Notes under the pieces: model-generated | Seen by the model: only the letters and a program-made list of their open reading frames with translations | What the model was told of the DNA's origin: nothing | The model's database searches: none | Assembly: GCA_027214255.1 (NCBI GenBank) | Contig: JAPWHL010000008.1 | Span: 98,838 to 162,837, forward strand | Direction of reading: 5' to 3' | DNA: 64,000 nucleotides | From: Roseovarius aestuarii | GTDB lineage: Bacteria > Pseudomonadota > Alphaproteobacteria > Rhodobacterales > Rhodobacteraceae | Position numbers and translations under genes: made by a program | In this document: positions 8,969 to 17,025 of the stretch, one piece after another | Numbering within the stretch: the stretch's first letter is position 1 | Layout of the letters: every line of letters begins with the position of its first letter

Positions 8969-9298
8969 TCACTCGATGGCAATCTTTTTGCTGTCTTCGT
9001 AGACCGAACCGTCGTCATCATACCATGTGAATTTGAACTCACCTGCTTCGGGAACGATCGCCTCGAACTCCAAATACGGGTTGGTCGAAATCGCGGGCTC
9101 CAACGTAATGTCGACAACATTCTGCCCGTTAAAATCGCAGGTAAAGCGGTTGATGATCGACCGTGGGATCGCGTTGCCGTCGCTGTCTTTGCGTTGACCG
9201 GATTCCATTTTGTGACTGATCAACGTCTTGATCGTGATCTTGTCACCGGCAGCCGCCTTCTTTGGGACTTTGACGCGGGGTTTTACGCCTTTTGCCAT
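8969..9298 (-). CDS. soxZ: SoxZ, sulfur-carrier partner protein
   Basis: The 109-residue protein is a full-length SoxZ: an immunoglobulin-like beta sandwich with no signal peptide. It is exported as a complex with SoxY by the SoxY twin-arginine signal. Recognisable segments are PRVKVP near the N terminus, the central ISHKMESGQR stretch, and FKFTWYDDDGS near the C terminus. The gap to soxY is 126 bases, longer than usual for this obligate heterodimer, and contains a stable hairpin. Confidence 0.96.
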   Translation of the reverse strand: MAKGVKPRVKVPKKAAAGDKITIKTLISHKMESGQRKDSDGNAIPRSIINRFTCDFNGQNVVDITLEPAISTNPYLEFEAIVPEAGEFKFTWYDDDGSVYEDSKKIAIE

Positions 9299-9380
9299 TT
9301 TGTAAACTCCTGGGTTTTGCGCTTGGCCTCATGGGCATTTTTCGCCCTGACCCCCGCGCCCGTATATCATTTCCAGCGCC

Positions 9381-9409
9381 TGTCAGACCGGACATGTTCC
9401 AGCCTGACA
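9381..9409 (-). other. Intercistronic RNA hairpin between soxY and soxZ
   Basis: In the sense (minus) RNA a 12-bp stem forms between the complements of 9398-9409 and 9381-9392, around a 5-base loop, with two G-U pairs and no mismatch. No T run follows, so it is more likely a stabilising or processing element than a terminator. It lies between the genes of two subunits that work one to one. Confidence 0.5.
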
Positions 9410-9424
9410 CGCGTTTATCAGACC

Positions 9425-9844
9425 TTATCCGCCGCAGCCGCCAATCGTGACTTTCACTGTCGATGCGGATTTGACGAACGAGCCATCTTCCAGCTTGGCG
9501 ATAGCGACAACATCCTGTGTGCCTGCCAAACGAATGCGCGTCGACGCCGAGCGCGACGCAGCCAAGGGCCCGAATTTGAACGTGGCAACGGCGGGCGTCG
9601 GATTGCCCATGGCCAGCACCATAATTTCGACAGCACTGCCCGAAGACACCTCGATTGGCACGGTGTTGCCGTTTTCGGCGATTTCGGGCGCGGTTAGCTT
9701 GATGTCGCCCTCGCCCACTTCGGCACCGCCGGTAAATGCGGCAATCGCTTCGTCGCCCTTGGCCGCGAAGGCGCGCAAGGGCAAGGCAACCGTCAGGGCT
9801 GCACCGGCCCCCATCAAGATTGCATCGCGTCGTGTCAGTTGCAT
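9425..9844 (-). CDS. soxY: SoxY, sulfur-substrate carrier protein
   Basis: The 139-residue protein has a twin-arginine signal (LTRRDAILMGAGAAL) and ends in the SoxY swinging-arm motif GGCGG. The cysteine of that motif, two residues from the C terminus, carries the sulfur intermediates covalently between SoxAX, SoxB and SoxCD. The gene follows soxX by 31 bases and has an AACCGGAGG-like ribosome site. Confidence 0.97.
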   Translation of the reverse strand: MQLTRRDAILMGAGAALTVALPLRAFAAKGDEAIAAFTGGAEVGEGDIKLTAPEIAENGNTVPIEVSSGSAVEIMVLAMGNPTPAVATFKFGPLAASRSASTRIRLAGTQDVVAIAKLEDGSFVKSASTVKVTIGGCGG

Positions 9845-9875
9845 GTGTGAACCTCCGGTTGACCCTTTGGGGTCG

Positions 9876-10349
9876 TTAGTCTTTCAAGGTGGTCAGATAG
9901 GCCACCACATCTTCGATCTGCTGTGCTTCCAGAAGCGGGCCAAGCGTGTCATCCGCCGCCTTGCCCGTATAGGCATTACCTGCGCGGATGTAGCCTTCTG
10001 TCTTGTAGAAAGAGGGCATCATGCTTCCGTCGAACATCATTTTGGCGTTTGCAACGATCCCGCGCAGTTCCGCCTCGCTCCAACGGTCACCGGCACCGTC
10101 CAACATAGGACCAATATTGCCCTGAAATGGCACGTCAGCCAGATCGGTAACCTCATGGCAGGCGATGCAGTTACCCAAACCCTTACTGCTGACAACCTTG
10201 CGACCGTTTTCCGGATCGCCTGGAACACCAGTCAAAGACGTTTCGACGGCACCGTCGACATAGACGACTGACGAGGGCGCGATCTCAGCGGCGCTCACAG
10301 CACTGGTCGATGCGGCGAATGCCAATATCATGAGAAATTTGCGTTCCAT
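9876..10349 (-). CDS. soxX: SoxX, monoheme cytochrome c of the SoxAX complex
   Basis: The 157-residue protein has a signal peptide ending near residue 21 (AVSAAE) and one heme site, CIACHEVTD. A methionine-containing MMFDGSMMPSF region lies further on. It forms SoxAX with SoxA. I start at the ATG at 10349 because TGGGAGGA sits immediately upstream; the ATG six codons earlier would put that ribosome site inside the gene. It is the first gene of soxXYZABCDEF, behind a promoter with a SoxR-like operator. Confidence 0.95.
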   Translation of the reverse strand: MERKFLMILAFAASTSAVSAAEIAPSSVVYVDGAVETSLTGVPGDPENGRKVVSSKGLGNCIACHEVTDLADVPFQGNIGPMLDGAGDRWSEAELRGIVANAKMMFDGSMMPSFYKTEGYIRAGNAYTGKAADDTLGPLLEAQQIEDVVAYLTTLKD

Positions 10350-10365
10350 GCGTCCTCCCAAACAC

Positions 10366-10381
10366 ATTCAAGATTTAGCAT
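10366..10381. promoter_or_regulatory. Probable SoxR operator at the soxX promoter
   Basis: The site reads AT-x-CAA-N4-TAG-x-AT, an imperfect inverted repeat. The 11-base word ACACATTCAAG (10362-10372) that starts it occurs again at 11831-11841 in the soxS/soxV gap. In other Sox bacteria the ArsR-type SoxR represses from exactly these two intergenic regions. The site lies directly downstream of the predicted -10 element, a place that suits a repressor. Confidence 0.6.
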
Positions 10382-10411
10382 ACTATAGGACACCGCCCCA
10401 TCGTCAATCAA
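10382..10411 (-). promoter_or_regulatory. Predicted sigma-70 promoter of soxXYZABCDEF
   Basis: On the minus strand a -35-like TTGATT (10411-10406) is followed after 18 bases by TATAGT (10387-10382). A start point would fall inside the adjoining operator-like repeat, about 30 bases before the soxX ATG. Confidence 0.5.
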
Positions 10412-10444
10412 GCGAAAGTTCAAAATGCCAAGGCCCATTTGACC

Positions 10445-11023
10445 TTAATCTGTCGAACCGTTGTTGCGTTCCTTAATGCGGCGTGCGTGATATCTTTGAA
10501 AATCCTCACCTGAATCAAGTTTATAGCGCTTTTCATTGACCCATGTGAACATATCGATCGTGGTTCCGGCCGCAAACGCCCCGGGCATCACTGCGACGCT
10601 GGCGGTCTGTGCGGTCGCGCCATCCTCGACCTGCTCGGGCAAAAACAGAATCGAAGGGGTAAACAACAACCCCCACTTGCGCGTGGCCTGCTTTTCGCTG
10701 AGTGTCTCGCCGTCGAAATCCGTGATCTCGGTATCACCATGCAGGTTGATCTGGACGACAAAGAAATTGTCACTGATGTAATTGGATATTTCGGGTATCG
10801 AGAACACTTCGGTGTGCATCTTTTCACAATAGATACACCCGCGCTGCTCAACGATAATAGCCAGCCGCTTACCTTCGGCATTCGCCTCGGCCAGATCTTC
10901 CTTTAGATCCTTGAAAGTATCCCTCATCCACGGCGCTTTATGCAGCCCGTCGTCGCCCTTTTCGGCAGCGACGCCGAACACAGGCAAAAGACACATAATC
11001 ATAACGGCAAACAAACGTGTCAT
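10445..11023 (-). CDS. soxW: SoxW, periplasmic thioredoxin-like protein
   Basis: The 192-residue thioredoxin-fold protein has a signal peptide (MTRLFAVMIMCLLPVFGVAA) and the redox motif CIYC near residue 63, in EQRGCIYCEKMH. SoxW is reduced through the membrane protein SoxV and is thought to keep periplasmic Sox proteins, chiefly SoxY, in the active thiol state. The ATG at 11023 has TTGGGAGA seven bases upstream. It lies 41 bases after soxV in the same direction; soxX follows but has its own promoter. Confidence 0.93.
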   Translation of the reverse strand: MTRLFAVMIMCLLPVFGVAAEKGDDGLHKAPWMRDTFKDLKEDLAEANAEGKRLAIIVEQRGCIYCEKMHTEVFSIPEISNYISDNFFVVQINLHGDTEITDFDGETLSEKQATRKWGLLFTPSILFLPEQVEDGATAQTASVAVMPGAFAAGTTIDMFTWVNEKRYKLDSGEDFQRYHARRIKERNNGSTD

Positions 11024-11064
11024 TTGGCAATCTCCCAAAATCAGGTTTCAATTTGTAGACTTGG

Positions 11065-11802
11065 CTAGATGTTCTGAAACGCCGGGAACGTCTCTAACAT
11101 CCATTGCGCAATGTAGTTCACGCTATCCGTTGCGATCAGTGCGGCAAAGACGATCATCAACACGCCCATAGCTTTCTCGACCTTGGGCAGGTGACGGCGG
11201 AATTTTGATGCGAATTTCAGGAAGGCCCCGATGAACAACGACGCCACCACAAACGGAGCGGTCATCGCCACGCCAAAAACCAGCAGCAAAATCAATCCTT
11301 CAAGCGCTGTCGATTCGGTGCTGGCGGTAAACACCACCGCGGTCAGCACCCCCCCCACGCATGGCGTCCACCCCGCCGCAAAGGCAAAGCCGACTACATA
11401 AGCCCCCAAGACGGACATGTTTTTTGTATCCCCCGCGTCCATTTGGAAGGCTCGGTTCAAGAACCCGATGCGAAACACACCCAGAAAATGCAGCCCCATA
11501 ACCAGAACAACCAACGCCGCGAACAGGCGGAATTCGGTCTGCAGGCTGCGAAAGGTCTGACTTAGGCCATAAGCGGCCGCGCCAAGCAGAACAAAAACGG
11601 TGATAATCCCCAACGAAAACATGACCGATGCCAGAAACGCACGCCGGCGTACGCCCGGGGCCAATTGGCCTTCGGCGCTGATTTCGGACATGGAGGCGCC
11701 AGCCATGTAACTCAGGTAGAAAGGAACGATGGGCAGAACGCAGGGCGAAAAGAAAACAATTAAACCGCCCAGAAACGCGCCCATCAAGGACACATCAAAC
11801 AT
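11065..11802 (-). CDS. soxV: SoxV, CcdA/DsbD-type thiol reductant transporter
   Basis: The 245-residue integral membrane protein has six predicted transmembrane helices. The paired motifs FSPCVLPIVPFYLSY (first helix) and AAGWTPCVGGVL hold the two redox cysteines of the CcdA family. It carries electrons from cytoplasmic thioredoxin to SoxW, and probably also SoxS, in the periplasm. It is divergent from soxS across a 77-base gap with a SoxR-like operator. Confidence 0.94.
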   Translation of the reverse strand: MFDVSLMGAFLGGLIVFFSPCVLPIVPFYLSYMAGASMSEISAEGQLAPGVRRRAFLASVMFSLGIITVFVLLGAAAYGLSQTFRSLQTEFRLFAALVVLVMGLHFLGVFRIGFLNRAFQMDAGDTKNMSVLGAYVVGFAFAAGWTPCVGGVLTAVVFTASTESTALEGLILLLVFGVAMTAPFVVASLFIGAFLKFASKFRRHLPKVEKAMGVLMIVFAALIATDSVNYIAQWMLETFPAFQNI

Positions 11803-11834
11803 GGCCTACCGCCCCCCGCTTGTGCCAATTACAC

Positions 11835-11850
11835 ATTCAAGTTATTGTAT
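11835..11850. promoter_or_regulatory. Probable SoxR operator in the soxS/soxV divergent promoter region
   Basis: The site reads AT-x-CAA-N4-TTG-x-AT, an inverted repeat with matching AT and CAA/TTG half elements. It shares the word ACACATTCAAG with the soxX promoter site. On the minus strand a TTGACG (11868-11863) lies 12 bases upstream, a possible -35 for soxV, so a repressor here would cover the soxV -10 region. Confidence 0.6.
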
Positions 11851-11879
11851 ATCTGACCTCAACGTCAATCGGAACCGCG

Positions 11880-12275
11880 ATGAAACGCTTGGCCTTTGCC
11901 CTTGCCGTAGTATTTATCCCATTGCCCGCCATCGCCGCCGACCTTGTGATGGTCGAGCAAGAGGGCTGTTATTGGTGCGCACAATGGGACAAAGAGATTG
12001 CCCACATCTACCCCAACACGGATGAAGGGCAGCGCGCGCCGCTGCGCCGTGTTGATCTGCGCGATCTTCCCGACGACATCACATTTACATCTCCGCCAGT
12101 TTTCACCCCCACGTTTGTTTTGGTCGACAACGGTCATGAACTGGCCCGGATGGAAGGCTACGCCGGGGACCAGTTTTTCTGGTTTCTCTTGGGCAGAATG
12201 CTGGATGAAAACGGGATTCCGCCGCCCCCTGAACCCGCACGGTTGCCCAAGCCCCAAGCAAGGGATGAACTTTAG
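11880..12275 (+). CDS. soxS: SoxS, periplasmic thioredoxin-like regulator of Sox activity
   Basis: The 131-residue protein has a signal peptide ending at PAIAA (about residue 20) and a CYWC redox motif near residue 30 (EEGCYWCAQWD in form, VEQEGCYWCAQ here). A cis-proline region FTPTFVLV follows. In Paracoccus SoxS keeps the Sox enzyme system reduced and active and is needed for full expression. The start at 11880 directly precedes the hydrophobic signal; the longer open frame begins in the operator. It is divergent from soxV and followed by soxR. Confidence 0.92.
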   Translation: MKRLAFALAVVFIPLPAIAADLVMVEQEGCYWCAQWDKEIAHIYPNTDEGQRAPLRRVDLRDLPDDITFTSPPVFTPTFVLVDNGHELARMEGYAGDQFFWFLLGRMLDENGIPPPPEPARLPKPQARDEL

Positions 12276-12382
12276 GCAACCATGTGCATCAACTGTTGAA
12301 ATTGTCTTAACACGCCAAGTTTTCTTTGCCATGGTTTGGCCCGGATAATACCGAAACATCAGAAAATGGACCACTCGCCGCG

Positions 12383-12718
12383 ATGTCACTGCCCGTCATA
12401 ACCAACGAAATGTCCGACTCGGAAATCGAGCAGATGATGGACAACGCACGCAATGCATCGAATTTTCTAAAGGCGATCAGCCACGAAGGCCGCCTGATGA
12501 TCCTGTGCCATCTGGCCACGGGCGAGAAATCCGTGACCGAGTTGGAAAAACTGTTGTCCAGCCGTCAGGCCGCTGTATCTCAGCAGCTTTCGCGCCTGCG
12601 CACCGAAGGGTTGGTGGCGCCGCGTCGCGACGGCAAAGCGATCTATTACAGTTTGACGGACCCGCGCGCGATCCAGATACTGGATCTGGTCTATGACCTG
12701 TTTTGCGCCAACAAATAG
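12383..12718 (+). CDS. soxR: SoxR, ArsR-family sulfur-responsive repressor
   Basis: The 111-residue ArsR/SmtB-type winged-helix protein is closely similar in pattern to SqrR and BigR persulfide sensors. The recognition helix lies in SSRQAAVSQQLSRLR. Two cysteines, in LMILCHLA and in the C-terminal YDLFCANK, sit where the sensor pair forms a polysulfide bridge and releases DNA. It should repress the sox promoters until reactive sulfur appears. No start has a good ribosome site. I prefer 12383 for homologous length; 12326 is an open alternative. It is not to be confused with the MerR-type oxidative stress SoxR. Confidence 0.92.
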   Translation: MSLPVITNEMSDSEIEQMMDNARNASNFLKAISHEGRLMILCHLATGEKSVTELEKLLSSRQAAVSQQLSRLRTEGLVAPRRDGKAIYYSLTDPRAIQILDLVYDLFCANK

Positions 12719-12844
12719 ACTGTTGTCCGCGTGATCACGCCGACAGCGCCTGAACCAGCATAAAGGTCACTTTATAATGCGGCCTAAGACCGCCCCACGC
12801 GATTTTGCCCAACTGTTTACCCTAGCCATCCGTGAGAGAGCCTG

Positions 12845-13909
12845 ATGATGACCACATTATCCGACGCGGCAGCCTTGGCGCTGATAGGCTTAGGAGGTGG
12901 CGTCATTTTGGGGCTTGCCGCCCGGCTGGGTCGGTTTTGCACATTGGGCGCTGTCGAAGACTATCTATATCAGGGCAATTCCACGCGGTTGCGGATGTGG
13001 GGGCTGGCCATCGGAGTTGCCGGGCTAGGGTCCTTCACGTTGATCGGGCTGGGCGGTTTGAACCCGGCAGAGTCCATATATCACATGGCGCCTTGGTCGC
13101 CCGCTTATGGCATTCTTGGCGGTCTGTTGTTCGGGTATGGGATGGCGCTGGCGGGCAATTGCGGGTTCGGCGCACTCGCGCGGTTCGGCGGTGGCGACTT
13201 GCGCGCGTTTGTGATCGTCTTGGTGATGGGAATCAGTACTTACTTCGCATTGTCCGGCCCGTTGGCCCATTTGCGCATTGCCGGCCTATCAGCAACAGAA
13301 ATGCCGACGCAAATCCGCAGCTATCCCGATGCGCTGAGCCTTGCGACGGGTTTGTCGGCCACGTTCTGGGGTCTTGCGATCAGCGCAGGGATGACGGCAT
13401 GGGCATTATGGTCGCGTGACTTTGTCCGCAACCTGCGCGCGGCACTTTGGGGCGCGCTTGTCGGTCTGGCCATCGTAAGCGGTTGGGTCGGGACGCAATG
13501 GATCGCGCACACCGGCTTTGGGGTTTCCCCGGTCAACAGCCACACCTTCACGTCCCCACTGGGAGAAACTTTACTGTTCCTGATGACATCCAGCGGAGGC
13601 GGGCTGACTTTTGGCGTCGGGTCGGTAGGGGGCGTGTTGATCGGCGCGTTCCTTGGCAGCTTGATAAAGGGCCATTTCAGGTGGGAAGCCTGCGAAGACC
13701 CACGTGAATTGACCCGTCAAGTCGTGGGCGCCGTCCTGATGGGGTTCGGCGCAGCGCTGGCCATGGGCTGCACCATCGGTCAGGGGATCTCGGCGTTTTC
13801 ATTGCTCACACTGAATGCACCCATTGTCTTCGCGTCAATTTTTGCCGGCGCGGCACTGGGCCTGCGTCAGTTAATCACCGGACTGTCCATGGGCCGTGAT
13901 CAAACTTAG
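12845..13909 (+). CDS. soxT: YeeE/YedE family transporter (SoxT-like)
   Basis: The 354-residue polytopic membrane protein carries the YeeE/YedE cysteine motifs GRFCTLG (about residue 36), AGNCGFGA (about 104) and MGCTIGQG (about 312). The family transports thiosulfate or related sulfur compounds. It completes the soxS-soxR-soxT gene order known from other thiosulfate oxidisers and has GAGAG before its ATG. It is a distant paralogue of the gene at 343-1386: its middle motif is NCGFG where the other has GCISR, which suggests different substrates or directions. Confidence 0.87.
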   Translation: MMTTLSDAAALALIGLGGGVILGLAARLGRFCTLGAVEDYLYQGNSTRLRMWGLAIGVAGLGSFTLIGLGGLNPAESIYHMAPWSPAYGILGGLLFGYGMALAGNCGFGALARFGGGDLRAFVIVLVMGISTYFALSGPLAHLRIAGLSATEMPTQIRSYPDALSLATGLSATFWGLAISAGMTAWALWSRDFVRNLRAALWGALVGLAIVSGWVGTQWIAHTGFGVSPVNSHTFTSPLGETLLFLMTSSGGGLTFGVGSVGGVLIGAFLGSLIKGHFRWEACEDPRELTRQVVGAVLMGFGAALAMGCTIGQGISAFSLLTLNAPIVFASIFAGAALGLRQLITGLSMGRDQT

Positions 13910-14334
13910 GGCGCAAGACAACCAAGGCACAGCGCCCCCAGGAACACGAATCTGCGACCCGAGGCGCGCCCCCTAATCCGCGACACAAGAATAGGCATGC
14001 CTCAGCCAAGGCACGTGCAACGGCGCAATTCTGCGCGCACCGAGGGAACCTGCACCTTCTGGTGTTTCCATGCAGCTTTCACCCAACAAATTCCAGATTT
14101 CAAGCGAGCCCAACGCTGGAACGTACGGCGGTACGATTCAGCCAATTTCCCCAATCGCCGCTGGTTTCGGCATGGTTTCATGGGTTTTTATATTTCTTGA
14201 CATCTTTCTATATAACGCGTTTATATTTCAACAGTTGGAATTATAGGGGCCGGTGCAAACGCAACTGCCTGAACATCAGACAGCCTTAGAACGTTGCCCA
14301 TGCGGTCATGAACTCAACAGGGAGTAGAAGCCAA
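13910..14334 (+). promoter_or_regulatory. 425-bp intergenic region with the promoter of the ABC operon
   Basis: No gene is visible. A near-consensus promoter TTGACA (14197-14202), 17-base spacer, TTTATA (14220-14225) lies about 110 bases before the solute-binding protein gene. An imperfect palindrome centred on TTTCAACAGTTGGAA straddles the predicted start point and may be an operator. A short repeat CGTAC-N4-GTACG occurs near 14124. The stretch just after soxT has GGGCGC and GCGCCC arms but a long loop, so it is a poor terminator. Confidence 0.55.
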
Positions 14335-15915
14335 ATGAAACCAACAGTGATCAAAGACAAAAAAAACGGCCTCAACCGTCGCGAACTTATGAAAACCGCA
14401 GGCGGCGCTGCATTCGGTCTGGCCGCATCCGGCCTCATTCTGCCCCGCGCAGCACATGCAGCGGTCAAAGGCGGTCATCTGCGCGTTGGCCTGTCCCAAG
14501 GGACAACGTCGGACAGCGTTGTGCCCGGCTCGTACGATCAGGGCTTCCTTATTCTTATGTCCTATACAATGCACGGCAAAATGACCGTCGTCGGATCTGA
14601 CAATCAGCTGCACGGCGACCTTGCCGAAAGCTGGGAAGGATCCGATGGCGCCAAAGTTTGGACATTCAAACTGCGTGATGCAGAGTTCCACAATGGCAAA
14701 AAAGTGCAGGCCAAGGACGTCATCGCCTCATTGAATTTCCACCGCGGCGAAGACTCCACTTCGGCGGCGAAACCGATCGTTGCGAACATCAAAGACATCA
14801 AGGCTGATGGCACCGACACCGTGATCTTTACGCTGAACACTGGTGACGCGGATTTCCCCTATATCCTGAATGATTACCAACTGTGCATCGGCATGGCCGG
14901 TGACGATGGCAAGATAGACTGGACCGATGACGGTAGCCGCGCGGGCCCATACAAGCTGGCCAAGTTTCAGCCCGGTATCAAGGCAACCTACGAGCGCGCC
15001 GAGAACCATTGGAACAGCGAAACCGGCCATCTGGATTCCTGTGATGTCTTTGTCATCAGTGACACCAATGCCCGTCAGAACGCAATCCTGACCGGCGAAG
15101 TGGACGTGATTGATAACCCGGACGTGCGCACCATGGACATGTTGGCGATGAAGCCAAACATCACGGTCGAAGAAGCCCCCGGTTTCCGGTTTTATGGCTT
15201 TACCATGTTTGTCGACACGGCCCCTTACGACAACAACGACCTGCGTTTGGCACTGAAGTATGGCGTGGACCGCGAAGCGATGCTGGATGTTGCGCTGTTG
15301 GGCCATGGCGTTGTCGGCAATGACAACCCGATCACCCCATCCTATCGCTATCACAACAAAGAGCTAGAGCAACGCACCTACGACCCAGACCGTGCCAAGC
15401 ACCACCTGAAAAAAGCCGGCTTTGACTCTATTGATCTGGACCTGTCGACATCAACTGCGGCCTTTGGCACAGCAGTGGACGCCGCGATCATGTACAAATC
15501 CAACCTCGAAGCCGCCAACATCAATCTGAACGTCATCAACGAGGCGGCAGATAGCTATTGGTCCAACGTCTGGTTGAAAAAGCCGTTCATCACGACCGAC
15601 TGGAGCGGACGTGCAACCGAGGATCTGATGTTCTCGGTCATGTTCAAGGATGACGCTCCGTGGAACGACACGCATTGGGGGCATGACCGCTTCCAGAAAC
15701 TGCTGTTGGATGCGCGTGCCGAGTTGAACGAAGAATTGCGCGCGGAAATGTACGGTGAAATGCAGACAATCCTGACCAACGAAGGTGGTCTGGTTGCGCC
15801 GGTCATTCCAAACAACATCTGGGCCTTTGACAACAAAGTCGCCCACGCCCCTGAAATGTCCACCACAGCGCAGCTTGATGGGTATCACTTCATCTCGCGC
15901 TGGTGGATCGCCTAA
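14335..15915 (+). CDS. ABC transporter solute-binding protein (peptide/nickel family 5)
   Basis: The protein has about 526 residues. A twin-arginine signal (LNRRELMKTAGGAAFGLAASG) is unusual but common for this family in roseobacters. The SBP_bac_5 body includes LAESWEGSDGAKVWTFKLRDAEFHNG, typical of dipeptide/oligopeptide/opine binding proteins (DppA/OppA class). The start at 14335 has CAGGGAG ten bases upstream. It is the first gene of an operon with two permeases, a double ATPase and a GMC oxidoreductase. The ligand cannot be told from sequence; the oxidoreductase neighbour hints at an amine, alcohol or opine-like compound rather than a peptide. Confidence 0.9.
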   Translation: MKPTVIKDKKNGLNRRELMKTAGGAAFGLAASGLILPRAAHAAVKGGHLRVGLSQGTTSDSVVPGSYDQGFLILMSYTMHGKMTVVGSDNQLHGDLAESWEGSDGAKVWTFKLRDAEFHNGKKVQAKDVIASLNFHRGEDSTSAAKPIVANIKDIKADGTDTVIFTLNTGDADFPYILNDYQLCIGMAGDDGKIDWTDDGSRAGPYKLAKFQPGIKATYERAENHWNSETGHLDSCDVFVISDTNARQNAILTGEVDVIDNPDVRTMDMLAMKPNITVEEAPGFRFYGFTMFVDTAPYDNNDLRLALKYGVDREAMLDVALLGHGVVGNDNPITPSYRYHNKELEQRTYDPDRAKHHLKKAGFDSIDLDLSTSTAAFGTAVDAAIMYKSNLEAANINLNVINEAADSYWSNVWLKKPFITTDWSGRATEDLMFSVMFKDDAPWNDTHWGHDRFQKLLLDARAELNEELRAEMYGEMQTILTNEGGLVAPVIPNNIWAFDNKVAHAPEMSTTAQLDGYHFISRWWIA

Positions 15916-15951
15916 GCCAACGGTGTCCGCTTCCATGAGGACGTATAGCAC

Positions 15952-17010
15952 GTGAGAAACTCACTTATATTCTCGGTCGCACGGCTTATTGCCGTGCGAC
16001 TGATCTTTGGCTGTTTGGCATTGTTCCTCGTTTCAATGCTGATCTTTATGGCCATTGAACTTTTGCCCGGTGACTTTGCCGAGGCCGTTCTTGGCCGGTC
16101 TGCGACCCCCGAAACAGTCGATGCGTTGCGTCGGCAGATGGGTTTGGATCAACCTGCAATCGTTCGATACTTCTCATGGATCGGCGGGGCCATTCAGGGT
16201 GATTTTGGCGTGTCCATGTCAGGGTTTGGCAGTGACACGCGACAAGTTGCCGACATGATCGGCCCCAGACTGTTCAACACCGTATTTCTGGCAATCATGG
16301 CCGCAATCTGTGCGGTTCCCGTGGCGTTATCGATGGGCGTCTTGACGGCGCTTTGGCGCAATTCGGTGTTTGATCGGGTGGCCAGTGTCGCGACACTGAT
16401 CGCGATCTCTTTGCCTGAGTTCTTTGTCGCCTATCTGCTAAGCTATTTCATCATATCCAAAGATATGTTCGCCCAGTCCCAAATGGGATTGCTATTGCCA
16501 GACTTCGTGTCCCAAGGGTTCGGGTGGTTGCTGCAGTTGGTGCCAAGTTTCCCCACACTGGCCATCATTGACGATGCGCCTTTTTGGGAACAGGTCTGGC
16601 GGCTCTCATTGCCTGCCATCACGCTGACGTTGGTGAGTGTCGCGCATATGATGCGTATGACACGCGCCGTTCTGATATCATTGCTGTCCAGCCCCTATAT
16701 CGAAATGGCCCGCCTCAAGGGATTGTCACCGATGCGCGTCATCCTTCATCACGCGCTGCGCAACGCTTGGGCCCCGATTGCAACGGTCGTGGCCTTTAAC
16801 CTGGCCTATCTGATCGCGGGCGTGGTTGTGGTCGAAGTTGTCTTTGTCTACCCCGGCATCGGGCAATTGATGGTGGATGCGGTCAAGACACGCGACATCC
16901 CGGTCGTACAGGCCTGCGCGCTGATTTTTGCCGCGGCCTATATCGTTCTCAATCTCATCGCCGATCTGGTTGCCATCATCAGCAACCCGCGGCTGTTGTA
17001 TCCCCGTTAA
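15952..17010 (+). CDS. ABC transporter permease, DppB type
   Basis: The 352-residue inner-membrane protein has about six helices. The permease coupling loop EMARLKGLSPMRVILHHALRNA carries the family's EAA motif near residue 246. It starts with GTG at 15952, with an ATGAGGA ribosome site 10 bases before. It is slightly longer than classic DppB through an insertion between helices (about residues 170-200). It forms the channel together with the next gene. Confidence 0.91.
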   Translation: MRNSLIFSVARLIAVRLIFGCLALFLVSMLIFMAIELLPGDFAEAVLGRSATPETVDALRRQMGLDQPAIVRYFSWIGGAIQGDFGVSMSGFGSDTRQVADMIGPRLFNTVFLAIMAAICAVPVALSMGVLTALWRNSVFDRVASVATLIAISLPEFFVAYLLSYFIISKDMFAQSQMGLLLPDFVSQGFGWLLQLVPSFPTLAIIDDAPFWEQVWRLSLPAITLTLVSVAHMMRMTRAVLISLLSSPYIEMARLKGLSPMRVILHHALRNAWAPIATVVAFNLAYLIAGVVVVEVVFVYPGIGQLMVDAVKTRDIPVVQACALIFAAAYIVLNLIADLVAIISNPRLLYPR

Positions 17011-17025
17011 GGCAGTCCAGATAGC

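Noticed and set aside
8944..9120. N-terminal extension of soxA by 59 codons
   Set aside because: It would run into soxZ and bury the signal peptide; a strong ribosome site supports 8943.
8681..9697. 338-codon plus-strand open frame
   Set aside because: It crosses soxA, soxZ and soxY on the opposite strand and has no recognisable domain.
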